Positions 27,022 through 34,978 of a DNA stretch of 55,000 nt are shown piece by piece (the stretch's first letter is position 1; each line of letters opens with the position of its first letter). The DNA is taken from contig VGFP01000004.1 in the NCBI GenBank assembly GCA_016868855.1, positions 1 through 55,000 of the forward strand. Reading direction: 5' to 3'. A program made the position numbers and the translations under genes. The notes beneath the pieces are model-generated. The model saw only the letters and a program-made list of their open reading frames with translations, was not told the origin of the DNA and searched no databases. The stretch comes from Bacteroidota bacterium (GTDB taxonomy: Bacteria > Bacteroidota > Bacteroidia > Chitinophagales > Chitinophagaceae).

Positions 27022-27264
27022 ATGATGTTCACAGTTTATATATTATACTCTCAGAAATACAAAAAACACTATACGGGCTTTACTTCTAATCTGGCGGGCA
27101 GGTTAAAGAGTCATAATGATTTTGGGAGGGACTGGACTTCAAAATATCGACCATGGAAATTGATATTTTCAAAAGATTTCTTAGACAAGAGTGAAGCTAT
27201 AGGGTATGAAAAATGGTTAAAAAGTGGTGTTGGCAGAGATTTTATTCAAACATTGGAGCTTTGA
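27022..27264 (+). CDS. Small GIY-YIG endonuclease-domain protein
   Basis: An 80-residue single-domain protein. VYILYS (residues 5-10) and HYTGFT (16-21) are the GIY and YIG strands. Arg27 in GRLKSH and Glu63 in GYEKWLK fit the catalytic Arg and metal-binding Glu of the family. The nearest classes are the stand-alone YhbQ/UvrC-N-like domains. Start is ATG 27022 or 27025, placed directly after the T tract of the tRNA terminator, with no room for a ribosome-binding site. The ORF sits exactly between two copies of the tRNA 3' end plus terminator. Function is unknown; a nicking or homing role in tRNA-locus mobility is inference. Confidence 0.85.
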   Translation: MMFTVYILYSQKYKKHYTGFTSNLAGRLKSHNDFGRDWTSKYRPWKLIFSKDFLDKSEAIGYEKWLKSGVGRDFIQTLEL

Positions 27265-27317
27265 GTTAGGATTCATATCCGCCGCGGCGGACTCGGGTTC
27301 AACTCCCGATCTCGCTA
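27265..27317 (+). pseudogene. tRNA-Met 3' fragment carrying the palindrome
   Basis: Immediately after the GIY-YIG stop codon: GTTAG from the D loop joined to GATTCATA, then the 14-bp palindrome (27278-27291), then the complete T arm and acceptor 3' strand ending CTCGCTA. It lacks the 5' half. Joined to the 5' part of an 83-bp unit at the palindrome it would make one full palindrome-bearing tRNA copy. Confidence 0.8.
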
Positions 27318-27320
27318 CAA

Positions 27321-27344
27321 AGGTCTCAAATGGGGCCTTTTTTT
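27321..27344 (+). terminator. Second copy of the tRNA terminator
   Basis: AGGTCTC, loop AAAT, GGGGCCT with two T-G pairs, then seven T. It differs from the copy at 26999 by one A to G change and one extra T, and would end any transcript of the GIY-YIG gene. Confidence 0.7.
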
Positions 27345-27430
27345 ATGCAAACAAAAGGCTGCGGGTCCTGTAGACATCTAAAAAGATGATGTATCTTTTA
27401 AGTCATTTAGTCCATTGACAAATCTTCTGT

Positions 27431-29014
27431 ATGAAACAAACATTCACTTTGATGTGTCTAACGTCATGCATCTTGCTATCTGGGATTGCAATAAGTCAAT
27501 CCAAATCACCCCAGGCCAAAACCAATTTCGGTGTGGTGGAAGGCATGAAAGAAAAAAGCGGAATTCTTTCCTTTAAGGGAATTCCTTTTGCAGCGCCACC
27601 TATAGGTAATTTTAGATGGAGAGAGCCACAACTTCTGAAAAAATGGGAAGGAGTGCTTCAAACAAAGCAATTCGGACCCAGAGCGATGCAGGCTCCCATA
27701 TTTGGTGATATGAATTTTAGATCCAACGGTATGAGCGAAGATTGTTTGTATCTGAATGTGTGGACACCTCAAGCAAAAGGGGCATTGCCCGTATTGGTTT
27801 ATTTCTATGGTGGTGGTTTTGTAGCAGGGGATGGTTCCGAAGGTCGATATGATGGCGAGAGCATGGCTAAAAAAGGAATTGTAACCATCACAGTGAATTA
27901 TAGGTTGGGGGTATTTGGTTCCCTCGCGCATCCTGAACTTAGCAAAGAGTCACCTTATCATGCTTCTGGAAATTATGGATTGCTGGATCAGGCTGCTGCA
28001 CTTAAATGGGTGAAAGAAAATATTATCAACTTCGGTGGGGATCCTAATAAAATTACGATCGCTGGTGAATCTGCCGGATCTGTTTCTGTGAGTGCACAAA
28101 TGGTTTCACCACTGTCAAGGGATTTGATCGCAGGTGCCATTGGGGATAGCGGATCTCTGCTTGGAGCCCTTCCTCCAGTCCCATTGGCAGATGCAGAAAA
28201 AAATGGATTGGAGTTTTCCAAGAAAACAGGAGTTTCGTCCATGGCTGAATTAAGAAAACTTTCTTCTGATTCAATTTTGAACGCGGCAACCAAACACGGA
28301 CCCTTTAGATTTCCAACAACACTCGATGGTTATTTCTTTCCTAAAGATCCTATGTCTATTTTCAAGGCAGGCGAACAGGCGCAGGTCCCGCTTTTGGTTG
28401 GATGGAACTCAGAGGAATCTGGAGCAAGAGCCATTATGGGAAAAGAAGCATTTACTGTTCAAAATTTTCAAAATGCAGTAAAGAGACTTTATGGCGATAA
28501 CAGTCAGGCCATATTAAATGTTTACACACCTTCGATTGATGAAGAAGTAGAGAAAGTCGCTACCGAACTCGCCGGAGATCGTTTTATCAGCTTCAGCACA
28601 TGGCGATGGGCAGACATGCATGAAAAAACGGGAAAGGGCATTCCTGTTTACAGATATTATTATACCAGACCACGTCCACCTATGACACCAGAAATGGGCG
28701 ATGCTGTTGCTGGCATGGCAGGAGGTGTTCAAAGAAATACCGGAGCCCCCAAGCCACCAATACCAAAAGGCGCTGTGCATTCAGCTGAAATTGAATATTG
28801 CATGGGCAATCTTCATTACAACAAAGTGTATGCCTGGACCAAAGACGATTATAAAGTATCAAATACCATTCAGGACTTCTTTGCGAACTTTATAAAAACA
28901 GGTAATCCCAACGGGAAGTCATTGCCCAATTGGCCTGCAAAAAAGACCGCAAAGCCTTCCCCAGTGATGTATATTGATGTAACAAGTGAGTCAAAGCAAG
29001 ATCCGTTCGCTTAA
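27431..29014 (+). CDS. Type-B carboxylesterase
   Basis: A 527-residue secreted alpha/beta hydrolase (signal peptide ending near AISQ). YFYGGGFVAGDG near residue 126 is the oxyanion hole, and the nucleophile elbow is ITIAGESAGSVSV with Ser near 216. GWNSEESGAR near 328 contains the acid residue region, and the His is in GAVHSAEIEYCMGN near 452. The EDCLYLNVWTP motif (about residue 104) is a family signature. It lies 46 bases upstream of rhaT in the same direction and may share its transcript. A role in removing acyl groups from plant polysaccharides would fit the context but is not shown. Confidence 0.9.
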   Translation: MKQTFTLMCLTSCILLSGIAISQSKSPQAKTNFGVVEGMKEKSGILSFKGIPFAAPPIGNFRWREPQLLKKWEGVLQTKQFGPRAMQAPIFGDMNFRSNGMSEDCLYLNVWTPQAKGALPVLVYFYGGGFVAGDGSEGRYDGESMAKKGIVTITVNYRLGVFGSLAHPELSKESPYHASGNYGLLDQAAALKWVKENIINFGGDPNKITIAGESAGSVSVSAQMVSPLSRDLIAGAIGDSGSLLGALPPVPLADAEKNGLEFSKKTGVSSMAELRKLSSDSILNAATKHGPFRFPTTLDGYFFPKDPMSIFKAGEQAQVPLLVGWNSEESGARAIMGKEAFTVQNFQNAVKRLYGDNSQAILNVYTPSIDEEVEKVATELAGDRFISFSTWRWADMHEKTGKGIPVYRYYYTRPRPPMTPEMGDAVAGMAGGVQRNTGAPKPPIPKGAVHSAEIEYCMGNLHYNKVYAWTKDDYKVSNTIQDFFANFIKTGNPNGKSLPNWPAKKTAKPSPVMYIDVTSESKQDPFA

Positions 29015-29060
29015 CGATACGAACTTTTGCAATCATTGATCAAGTAAAAAAATCAATTGC

Positions 29061-30143
29061 ATGCAGGTAATACTTGGCATTATATTTCATTTCGTTGGTG
29101 GCTTTGCTTCAGGAAGTTTTTATGTTCCCTACAATAAAGTGAAAGGCTGGTCATGGGAGAGTTATTGGATTGTTGGTGGATTGTTTTCATGGTTGATTGT
29201 GCCACCAATTGCTGCATGGCTAACGATACCACATTTCAGTGAAATCATTTCATCAACCGATACAAGTATATTGAAATGGACATTTTTCTGGGGGATATTA
29301 TGGGGGATAGGTGGATTGACGTATGGACTGGGAATGCGATACCTGGGTATGTCGCTGGGCAATTCGGTACTGTTGGGATTCACTTCCGCTTTCGGGGCAC
29401 TGGTTCCTTCAATTTATTACAACATGGTTCCCACACCAGGAAAAACAACTTTTTCTGATCTCGTTTCAACCGATTGGGGAAGAATTGTTTTGACGGGAAT
29501 TGCTTTGTGTCTCATCGGCATCATCATCTGTGGGAAAGCAGGTATCATGAAGGAAAAAGAATTGCCGGAAGAAAAGAAAAAAGAATCTGTAAAAGAGTTC
29601 AATTTGGTGAAAGGCCTGATCGTTTGTACACTCTCAGGAATTTTGAGTGCATGCTTCAATTATGGCATTGAAGCTGGAACACCGATGGCTGAAAAAGCCA
29701 ATGATATATGGAAAGCAGCAAATCCAGCTGCTGCCACTGAATTTCTCTATCAGAACAATGTGATTTATATTGTTCTTCTTTGGGGTGGACTCACAACGAA
29801 TTTTATCTGGTGCATGATATTGAATGTCAGAAATAAATCTTTTGGAGACTATATAAACAAGTCAACTCCATTGAAATGGAACTACTTTTTTGCTGCACTG
29901 GCAGGAACCATCTGGTTCATGCAATTCTTCTTTTACGGAATGGGTGAAAGCAGATTGGGCAATGGTGCCAGCTCATGGATTCTTCACATGGCATTCATCA
30001 TCCTGGTCGCGAATATTTGGGGAATAACGTTGAATGAGTGGAAAGGGACCAGCAACAAAACAAAATCCACCATTGGGATCGGCATTGCAACAATATTGCT
30101 GTCTGTGATCATTGTTGGATATGGAAACTCACTCAAAGCATAA
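29061..30143 (+). CDS. rhaT: L-rhamnose/H+ symporter RhaT
   Basis: The 360-residue protein has ten hydrophobic helices and the RhaT N-terminus GIIFHFVGGFASGSFYVPYNKVKGWSWE-like (residues 5-32, with the SFYVPY motif). LGMRYLGMSLGNSVLLG follows near 91. It imports L-rhamnose with protons across the inner membrane. The next gene, the aldolase/dehydrogenase fusion, starts 11 bases later. No regulator of the AraC or GntR type is encoded nearby, so control must come from elsewhere. Confidence 0.93.
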   Translation: MQVILGIIFHFVGGFASGSFYVPYNKVKGWSWESYWIVGGLFSWLIVPPIAAWLTIPHFSEIISSTDTSILKWTFFWGILWGIGGLTYGLGMRYLGMSLGNSVLLGFTSAFGALVPSIYYNMVPTPGKTTFSDLVSTDWGRIVLTGIALCLIGIIICGKAGIMKEKELPEEKKKESVKEFNLVKGLIVCTLSGILSACFNYGIEAGTPMAEKANDIWKAANPAAATEFLYQNNVIYIVLLWGGLTTNFIWCMILNVRNKSFGDYINKSTPLKWNYFFAALAGTIWFMQFFFYGMGESRLGNGASSWILHMAFIILVANIWGITLNEWKGTSNKTKSTIGIGIATILLSVIIVGYGNSLKA

Positions 30144-30154
30144 GATTTGATTAT

Positions 30155-32272
30155 ATGGATAAGGCCAAGTCATTCAGGTATGTAAGTTATTTGTGGGAGG
30201 ATGCAAAAGCATCTGCCATGGCTGGAGATGAAGTAGCATTGTTGGTTTATCGTTCCAATTTATTGGGAGCAGATCTTCGGTTGACAAACTACGGAGGAGG
30301 AAATACCTCATGCAAAACAATATCAAAAGACCCGCTCACTGGAACTGAAGTTGAAGTAATGTGGGTAAAAGGCAGTGGAGGTGATCTCGGCACCATGAAA
30401 CGCAATGGTCTTGCAGCATTGTATGTAGATAGATTACGCAGTCTGCAAAATATATACAAAGGCATTGCACACGAAGATGAGATGGTTGAACTCTTCAATC
30501 ATTGTATATACGATCTTCAATCCAAAGCCCCTTCAATCGATACTCCTTTGCACGGACTCCTTCCGTTCAAACACATTGATCATCTTCATCCTGACGCGGC
30601 GATTGCCATTGCTGCTTCAAAGGATGGTAAAAAAATTACTGAGGTGTTGTTTGAAGGGAAAATTGGATGGGTGGATTGGCAAAGGCCAGGATTCGATCTG
30701 GGTTTGAAGTTGAAAGCATGTCTGGATGCCAATCCTGGTATCAAAGGAATCATGTTGGGGTCACATGGACTCTTTACATGGGGAGATACTGCATACGAAA
30801 GCTATCTCAATACCTTGGAGGTGGTCGAAAAGTGTGCTGTATACCTTGATGAGAAAATCCGCACAAAAGGAAATGTTTTTGGAGGAGTAAAGATCAAATC
30901 AATTGATACTTCCATCAGAAAAACTCAAGCTTCAAAAATTGCTCCCATTCTAAGAGGAATGGCATCATCACACCAGAATGTGATTGGACATTTTACGGAT
31001 GATGAAAGGGTCATGGAGTTTATCAATTCAAATGACCTTGGTCGTCTTGCGCCGATGGGCACCAGTTGTCCGGATCATTTCTTGAGAACAAAAATATCTC
31101 CGCTCATATTGAGCCTGTCTCCAGAAGAAAATCTTGATGATGTCCAGCAGATCAAAGAAAAAATATCTCCTCTTTTTAATGCATACAGAATTATGTACAA
31201 GGAGTACTATGATGCATGCAAACATGTAATCAGTCCGGGTATGCGAGACCCCAACCCGGTTGTGATTCTATATCCTGGTATTGGCATGTTCACATTTGTA
31301 AAGGATAAACAAACAGCAAGAGTTGCATCAGAGTTTTACATCAATGCCATCAATGTGATGAGAGGCGCTGAGTCTATCTCATCATATGTATCACTTCCCA
31401 AGCAAGAGGCTTTCAATATTGAATATTGGTTGCTCGAAGAAGCAAAACTTCAGCGCATGCCAAAGTCCAAAGCATTGAGCGGCAAGGTAGCTCTTGTTAC
31501 AGGCAGTGGTGGAGGAATCGGTAAAGCAATTGCTAAAAAATTTGCAGAAGAGGGTGCATGTGTTGTGATTGCTGATAATCATCAAGAGCGATTGCTGGAG
31601 GCGAAAGAGCAATTTGTGCAGCAATTTGGAGCAGATCAAATTGCAAGTGAACTGATGGATGTGACAAAAATAGATACCATTGAAAAAAGCATGCAACAAG
31701 CTGCTCTCACTTTTGGTGGTATTGATATTATAGTGAACAACGCCGGTATTTCTATTTCAAAACCATTGGAAGATCACACGACGGATGACTGGGATCTTCT
31801 CTATGATATTTTAGTAAAAGGACAATTTCTTGTTACCCAGCAGGCAATCACAATCATGCGAAAACAAGGATTTGGAGGAGATGTATTGAATATTGTCAGT
31901 AAAAATGCTCTTGTAAGTGGTCCGAACAATGCAGGATATGGTTCAGCCAAAGCAGCTCAATTGCACTTGGCAAGATTGAATGCGGCCGAGCTGGGTAAAG
32001 ATAAAATCAGGGTGAATGTAGTCAATCCCGATGCTGTCATTGCCGGTAGTAATATTTGGAGCGGAGGTTGGGCCGAAGGTCGCGCAAAAGCCTATGGAGT
32101 CAAGGTTGAGGAACTTCCTGCTTATTATGCAGCCCGGACTCTGTTGGGTGAAATCATTCTGCCTGAAGATATCGCCAATGCATGTTTTGTATATGTAAGC
32201 GGACTGCTCAACAAATCAACTGGAAATGTTTTGAATGTTGACGGTGGCATCTCTGCATCTTTCGTTCGATGA
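30155..32272 (+). CDS. Bifunctional rhamnulose-1-phosphate aldolase / L-lactaldehyde dehydrogenase
   Basis: The reading frame is open from inside rhaT, but the real start is ATG 30155 (MDKAKSFRYVSYLWEDA), giving 705 residues. Residues ~20-400 are a class II aldolase (LTNYGGGNTSCK near 43-54; HGLLPFKHIDHLHPDAA with Zn-binding His). Residues ~430-705 are an SDR: VTGSGGGIGKAIA, NNAGIS, SGPNNAGYGSAKAA with Tyr and Lys of the catalytic motif. The fusion, called RhaEW in Chloroflexus and Bacillus, splits rhamnulose-1-phosphate into DHAP and L-lactaldehyde and then oxidises the latter to L-lactate. The gene sits between the transporter and the isomerase. Confidence 0.93.
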   Translation: MDKAKSFRYVSYLWEDAKASAMAGDEVALLVYRSNLLGADLRLTNYGGGNTSCKTISKDPLTGTEVEVMWVKGSGGDLGTMKRNGLAALYVDRLRSLQNIYKGIAHEDEMVELFNHCIYDLQSKAPSIDTPLHGLLPFKHIDHLHPDAAIAIAASKDGKKITEVLFEGKIGWVDWQRPGFDLGLKLKACLDANPGIKGIMLGSHGLFTWGDTAYESYLNTLEVVEKCAVYLDEKIRTKGNVFGGVKIKSIDTSIRKTQASKIAPILRGMASSHQNVIGHFTDDERVMEFINSNDLGRLAPMGTSCPDHFLRTKISPLILSLSPEENLDDVQQIKEKISPLFNAYRIMYKEYYDACKHVISPGMRDPNPVVILYPGIGMFTFVKDKQTARVASEFYINAINVMRGAESISSYVSLPKQEAFNIEYWLLEEAKLQRMPKSKALSGKVALVTGSGGGIGKAIAKKFAEEGACVVIADNHQERLLEAKEQFVQQFGADQIASELMDVTKIDTIEKSMQQAALTFGGIDIIVNNAGISISKPLEDHTTDDWDLLYDILVKGQFLVTQQAITIMRKQGFGGDVLNIVSKNALVSGPNNAGYGSAKAAQLHLARLNAAELGKDKIRVNVVNPDAVIAGSNIWSGGWAEGRAKAYGVKVEELPAYYAARTLLGEIILPEDIANACFVYVSGLLNKSTGNVLNVDGGISASFVR

Positions 32273-32293
32273 TTTGCAATCAAACCAACTGAC

Positions 32294-33568
32294 ATGAGAA
32301 TCTCACAACAAACAATTCAACTGCACAATGAAAAACTTTTTTCAGCACATCAAAGAAAGTTTGATTTCATCGCTACAGAGATTCCTCAGGTAGAATCAAT
32401 CATTCAGAAATTGATTGAATTCAATGTAGCTATTCCGAGCTGGGCATTGGGAACAGGCGGCACAAGATTTGGAAGATTTCCAGGAGGAGGTGAGCCAAGA
32501 AGCCTGGAAGAGAAAATAGACGACGTGGGACTCTTGCATGCATTGAATCAATCAAGCGGAGCCATTTCTTTACACATTCCATGGGATATCCCCCAAAATT
32601 ATCAATCCATACAACAGCATGCCGCTTCATTGGGCATTCGTTTTGATGCAGTCAATTCAAATACTTTTCAGGACCAACCGGATCAACAATTTTCATACAA
32701 ATTTGGTTCCCTCCAACATATGGACGCCCGAATTCGAAAACAAGCCATCGCGCACAACAAAGAAGTAATCAAGCATGGCATTGAGTTGGGCTCCAAAGCC
32801 CTGACAGTATGGCTCAGCGATGGAAGCTCTTTCCCAGGACAATTGAATTTTAGAAAAGCATTTCAGAACACGTTGGAGAGTTTGCAGGAAATATATTCAT
32901 CGCTACCTGCTGACTGGAAAATATTTATTGAATACAAAGCATTTGAACCAAATTTCTATGCCATGACGGTGGGTGACTGGGGACAGTCGCTGCTCTATGC
33001 AAATAAACTTGGACCTAAAGCTTATACATTGGTGGATCTGGGTCACCATCTTCCCAATGCCAATATTGAGCAGATCGTGGCATTGCTCTTAATGGAGGGG
33101 AAATTGGCTGGCTTTCATTTCAATGACAGCAAATATGGTGATGATGATCTAACTGTTGGAAGCATCAAACCTTATCAGTTGTTTTTAATTTTTAATGAAC
33201 TGGTAGAGGGAATGGATGCCCGCGGATTGAATCATGCTGCCGATCTTGGCTGGATGATTGATGCGAGTCACAATGTAAAAGACCCACTGGAAGATTTGCT
33301 GCAATCTGTTGAAGCGATCATGCTTGCTTATGCACAGGCGTTGTTGGTTGATAGAAAGAAACTGAATGATGCCCAATCCTCAAACGATGTTGTCGAAGCG
33401 CAAGAACTGCTGCAATCTACTTTTCGGTCGGATCTGCGCTCAATCGTTGCCGAGGCACGAATGCGCGCTGGTGGAGCGTTGGATCCAATTCTTTTTTACC
33501 GGGAGCATGGTGTCAGGCAATCGCTTGTTAAAGAGAGAGGAACTGTCTTCAAGGCAACCGGATTATGA
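32294..33568 (+). CDS. rhaI: L-rhamnose isomerase (RhaI type)
   Basis: At 424 residues the product matches the Pseudomonas-stutzeri-type L-rhamnose isomerase, a TIM barrel unrelated in detail to E. coli RhaA. VAIPSWALGTGGTRFGRFPG near residues 45-64 is a strong family signature. Metal-binding residues lie in WKIFIEYKAFEPNFY (Glu), LVDLGHHLPNANIEQI (Asp/His) and AGFHFNDSKYGDDD (His/Asp). It converts L-rhamnose to L-rhamnulose. Its TGA overlaps the start of the kinase gene by four bases, so the two are coupled. Confidence 0.93.
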   Translation: MRISQQTIQLHNEKLFSAHQRKFDFIATEIPQVESIIQKLIEFNVAIPSWALGTGGTRFGRFPGGGEPRSLEEKIDDVGLLHALNQSSGAISLHIPWDIPQNYQSIQQHAASLGIRFDAVNSNTFQDQPDQQFSYKFGSLQHMDARIRKQAIAHNKEVIKHGIELGSKALTVWLSDGSSFPGQLNFRKAFQNTLESLQEIYSSLPADWKIFIEYKAFEPNFYAMTVGDWGQSLLYANKLGPKAYTLVDLGHHLPNANIEQIVALLLMEGKLAGFHFNDSKYGDDDLTVGSIKPYQLFLIFNELVEGMDARGLNHAADLGWMIDASHNVKDPLEDLLQSVEAIMLAYAQALLVDRKKLNDAQSSNDVVEAQELLQSTFRSDLRSIVAEARMRAGGALDPILFYREHGVRQSLVKERGTVFKATGL

Positions 33569-34929
33569 TGAAAAAAGTCCCTGTCATACTCATTTTTGAC
33601 ATTGGAAAGACCAATAAGAAATTATTGTTGTTCAGTCGGCAATACAAAATGCTGCATGAGGAGACCATACAGCTTGAAGAGTCCAATGATGAAGATGGTT
33701 TCCCTTGCGAAAATATTGAGCTTCTTTCCAATTGGGTTTTGAACAGGTATCAGCATTGGAATAGCAGCGACGTTTACCAAATCATCGCTGTTAATTTCTC
33801 TGCATATGGCGCCAGTTTTGCTTTATTGAATAAAGAGGGTAAACCTTGTCTTCCACTTTATAACTACCTGAAACCATTTCCAGAAGAATTGCATCAACCT
33901 TTTTATGAACAATACGGAGGTGAAGAAAAATTTGCATTGGATACAGCATCTCCATTACTTGGTAATTTGAACTCCGGACTCCAACTGTATCGACTGGCAC
34001 GACAACACCTGTCTGATTTTAAAATGGTAAAATATGCTTTGCACCTGCCTCAATACATCAGTTATTTGGTCTCTCGGAAAATGGTTTCAGATATGACCAG
34101 TCTGGGGTGTCATACTGCTTTGTGGGACTTCACCAAGAACAAATACCATGATTGGGTTTTCAGAGAGGGTATCGCAGAGAAACTAAAGCCTATTCAACCT
34201 TCTGATGCATGTACCTTGCATGGCGAATCGAATATTCCAGTGGGAATGGGATTGCATGACAGTTCAGCTGCATTGATTCCTTATCTTAAAACAATCAACG
34301 AGCCATTTGTGCTTGTTTCAACCGGAACATGGTGCATCTCATTGAATCCTTTCAACGATAGGCCACTAACGGTATCAGAACTAAAACAGGACTGTCTTTT
34401 TTATTTTTCTTACCAAGGTAGGAGAGTAAAAGCATCAAGACTTTTTGCAGGGCATGAACACGAGATGCAAGTAAAGAGATTGTTGGAGCACTTTCAGATT
34501 AAAGAGGATTTCCATAAATCGATACAGTTTGATTATGATATTATAAATAAACTCACTGCAGATATGTTGAATGATAAGGATGATTTCAATCCTCATTACT
34601 TCATTTTTTCAACCCGCAATTTGCAAGAATATTCTACTTTTAAAGTGGCGTACCACCAATTGATGTTGGACTTGGTTGCGATGCAGGTTCGCAGCATACA
34701 ATTGGTCATCCAGGATACAAATGTAAAAAGCATCTATGTAGACGGCGGATTCAGCCACAATAATATATTTATGCAACTGTTGTCAAATAGTTTTCCTTCT
34801 TTCAATGTATATGCTGCAGCTGTACCACAGGCTTCTGCCATGGGTGCTGCTGTTGTCATTCATGAACATTGGAATGAATCTGCTATCCCAATTGATATTG
34901 TCCAATGCAAGCAAATTCTTCCTCTTTGA
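33565..34929 (+). CDS. FGGY-family kinase, presumed rhamnulokinase
   Basis: The 454-residue sugar kinase opens with VILIFDIGKTNKKLLLF, the phosphate-binding loop of the actin-like fold. SAYGASFALLN (near residue 75) and MGLHDSSAALIPYL (near 230) are further ATPase-fold strands. The second nucleotide region is IYVDGGFSHNNIFMQLL near 390. It is not close to E. coli RhaB, but its place as last gene behind rhaI strongly suggests phosphorylation of L-rhamnulose to its 1-phosphate. Its start ATG (33565 or 33568) overlaps the rhaI stop. Confidence 0.82.
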   Translation: MMKKVPVILIFDIGKTNKKLLLFSRQYKMLHEETIQLEESNDEDGFPCENIELLSNWVLNRYQHWNSSDVYQIIAVNFSAYGASFALLNKEGKPCLPLYNYLKPFPEELHQPFYEQYGGEEKFALDTASPLLGNLNSGLQLYRLARQHLSDFKMVKYALHLPQYISYLVSRKMVSDMTSLGCHTALWDFTKNKYHDWVFREGIAEKLKPIQPSDACTLHGESNIPVGMGLHDSSAALIPYLKTINEPFVLVSTGTWCISLNPFNDRPLTVSELKQDCLFYFSYQGRRVKASRLFAGHEHEMQVKRLLEHFQIKEDFHKSIQFDYDIINKLTADMLNDKDDFNPHYFIFSTRNLQEYSTFKVAYHQLMLDLVAMQVRSIQLVIQDTNVKSIYVDGGFSHNNIFMQLLSNSFPSFNVYAAAVPQASAMGAAVVIHEHWNESAIPIDIVQCKQILPL

Positions 34930-34953
34930 GCTGAATCAAATGCAGTACTTTTG
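34925..34953 (+). promoter_or_regulatory. Putative promoter for the Bcr/CflA transporter gene
   Basis: TTTG (34925-34928) lies 17 bases before TACTTTTG (34946-34953), an exact -7 box. The spacer is two bases shorter than usual. It sits 25 bases before the ATG at 34979, suggesting that this gene is transcribed separately from the rhamnose operon. Confidence 0.45.
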
Positions 34954-34978
34954 CAGGATTCATTGAATCAAGCGGGGC

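Larger units (their letters stand above)
26970..27347 (+). repeat. ~55-bp direct repeats flanking the GIY-YIG gene
   Basis: Left copy 26970-27024, right copy 27292-27347. Both contain the T arm, acceptor 3' strand, terminator and ATG of the tRNA locus, and they differ at one base plus one T. The distance between copies is 322 bp. Such a duplication of a tRNA 3' end is the usual scar of elements that integrate at tRNA genes, but here the cargo is a single 80-codon gene. Confidence 0.8.

Noticed and set aside
30038..30154. N-terminal extension of the aldolase/dehydrogenase
   Set aside because: These codons overlap the end of rhaT and give sequence unlike the family; ATG 30155 fits the known N-terminus.
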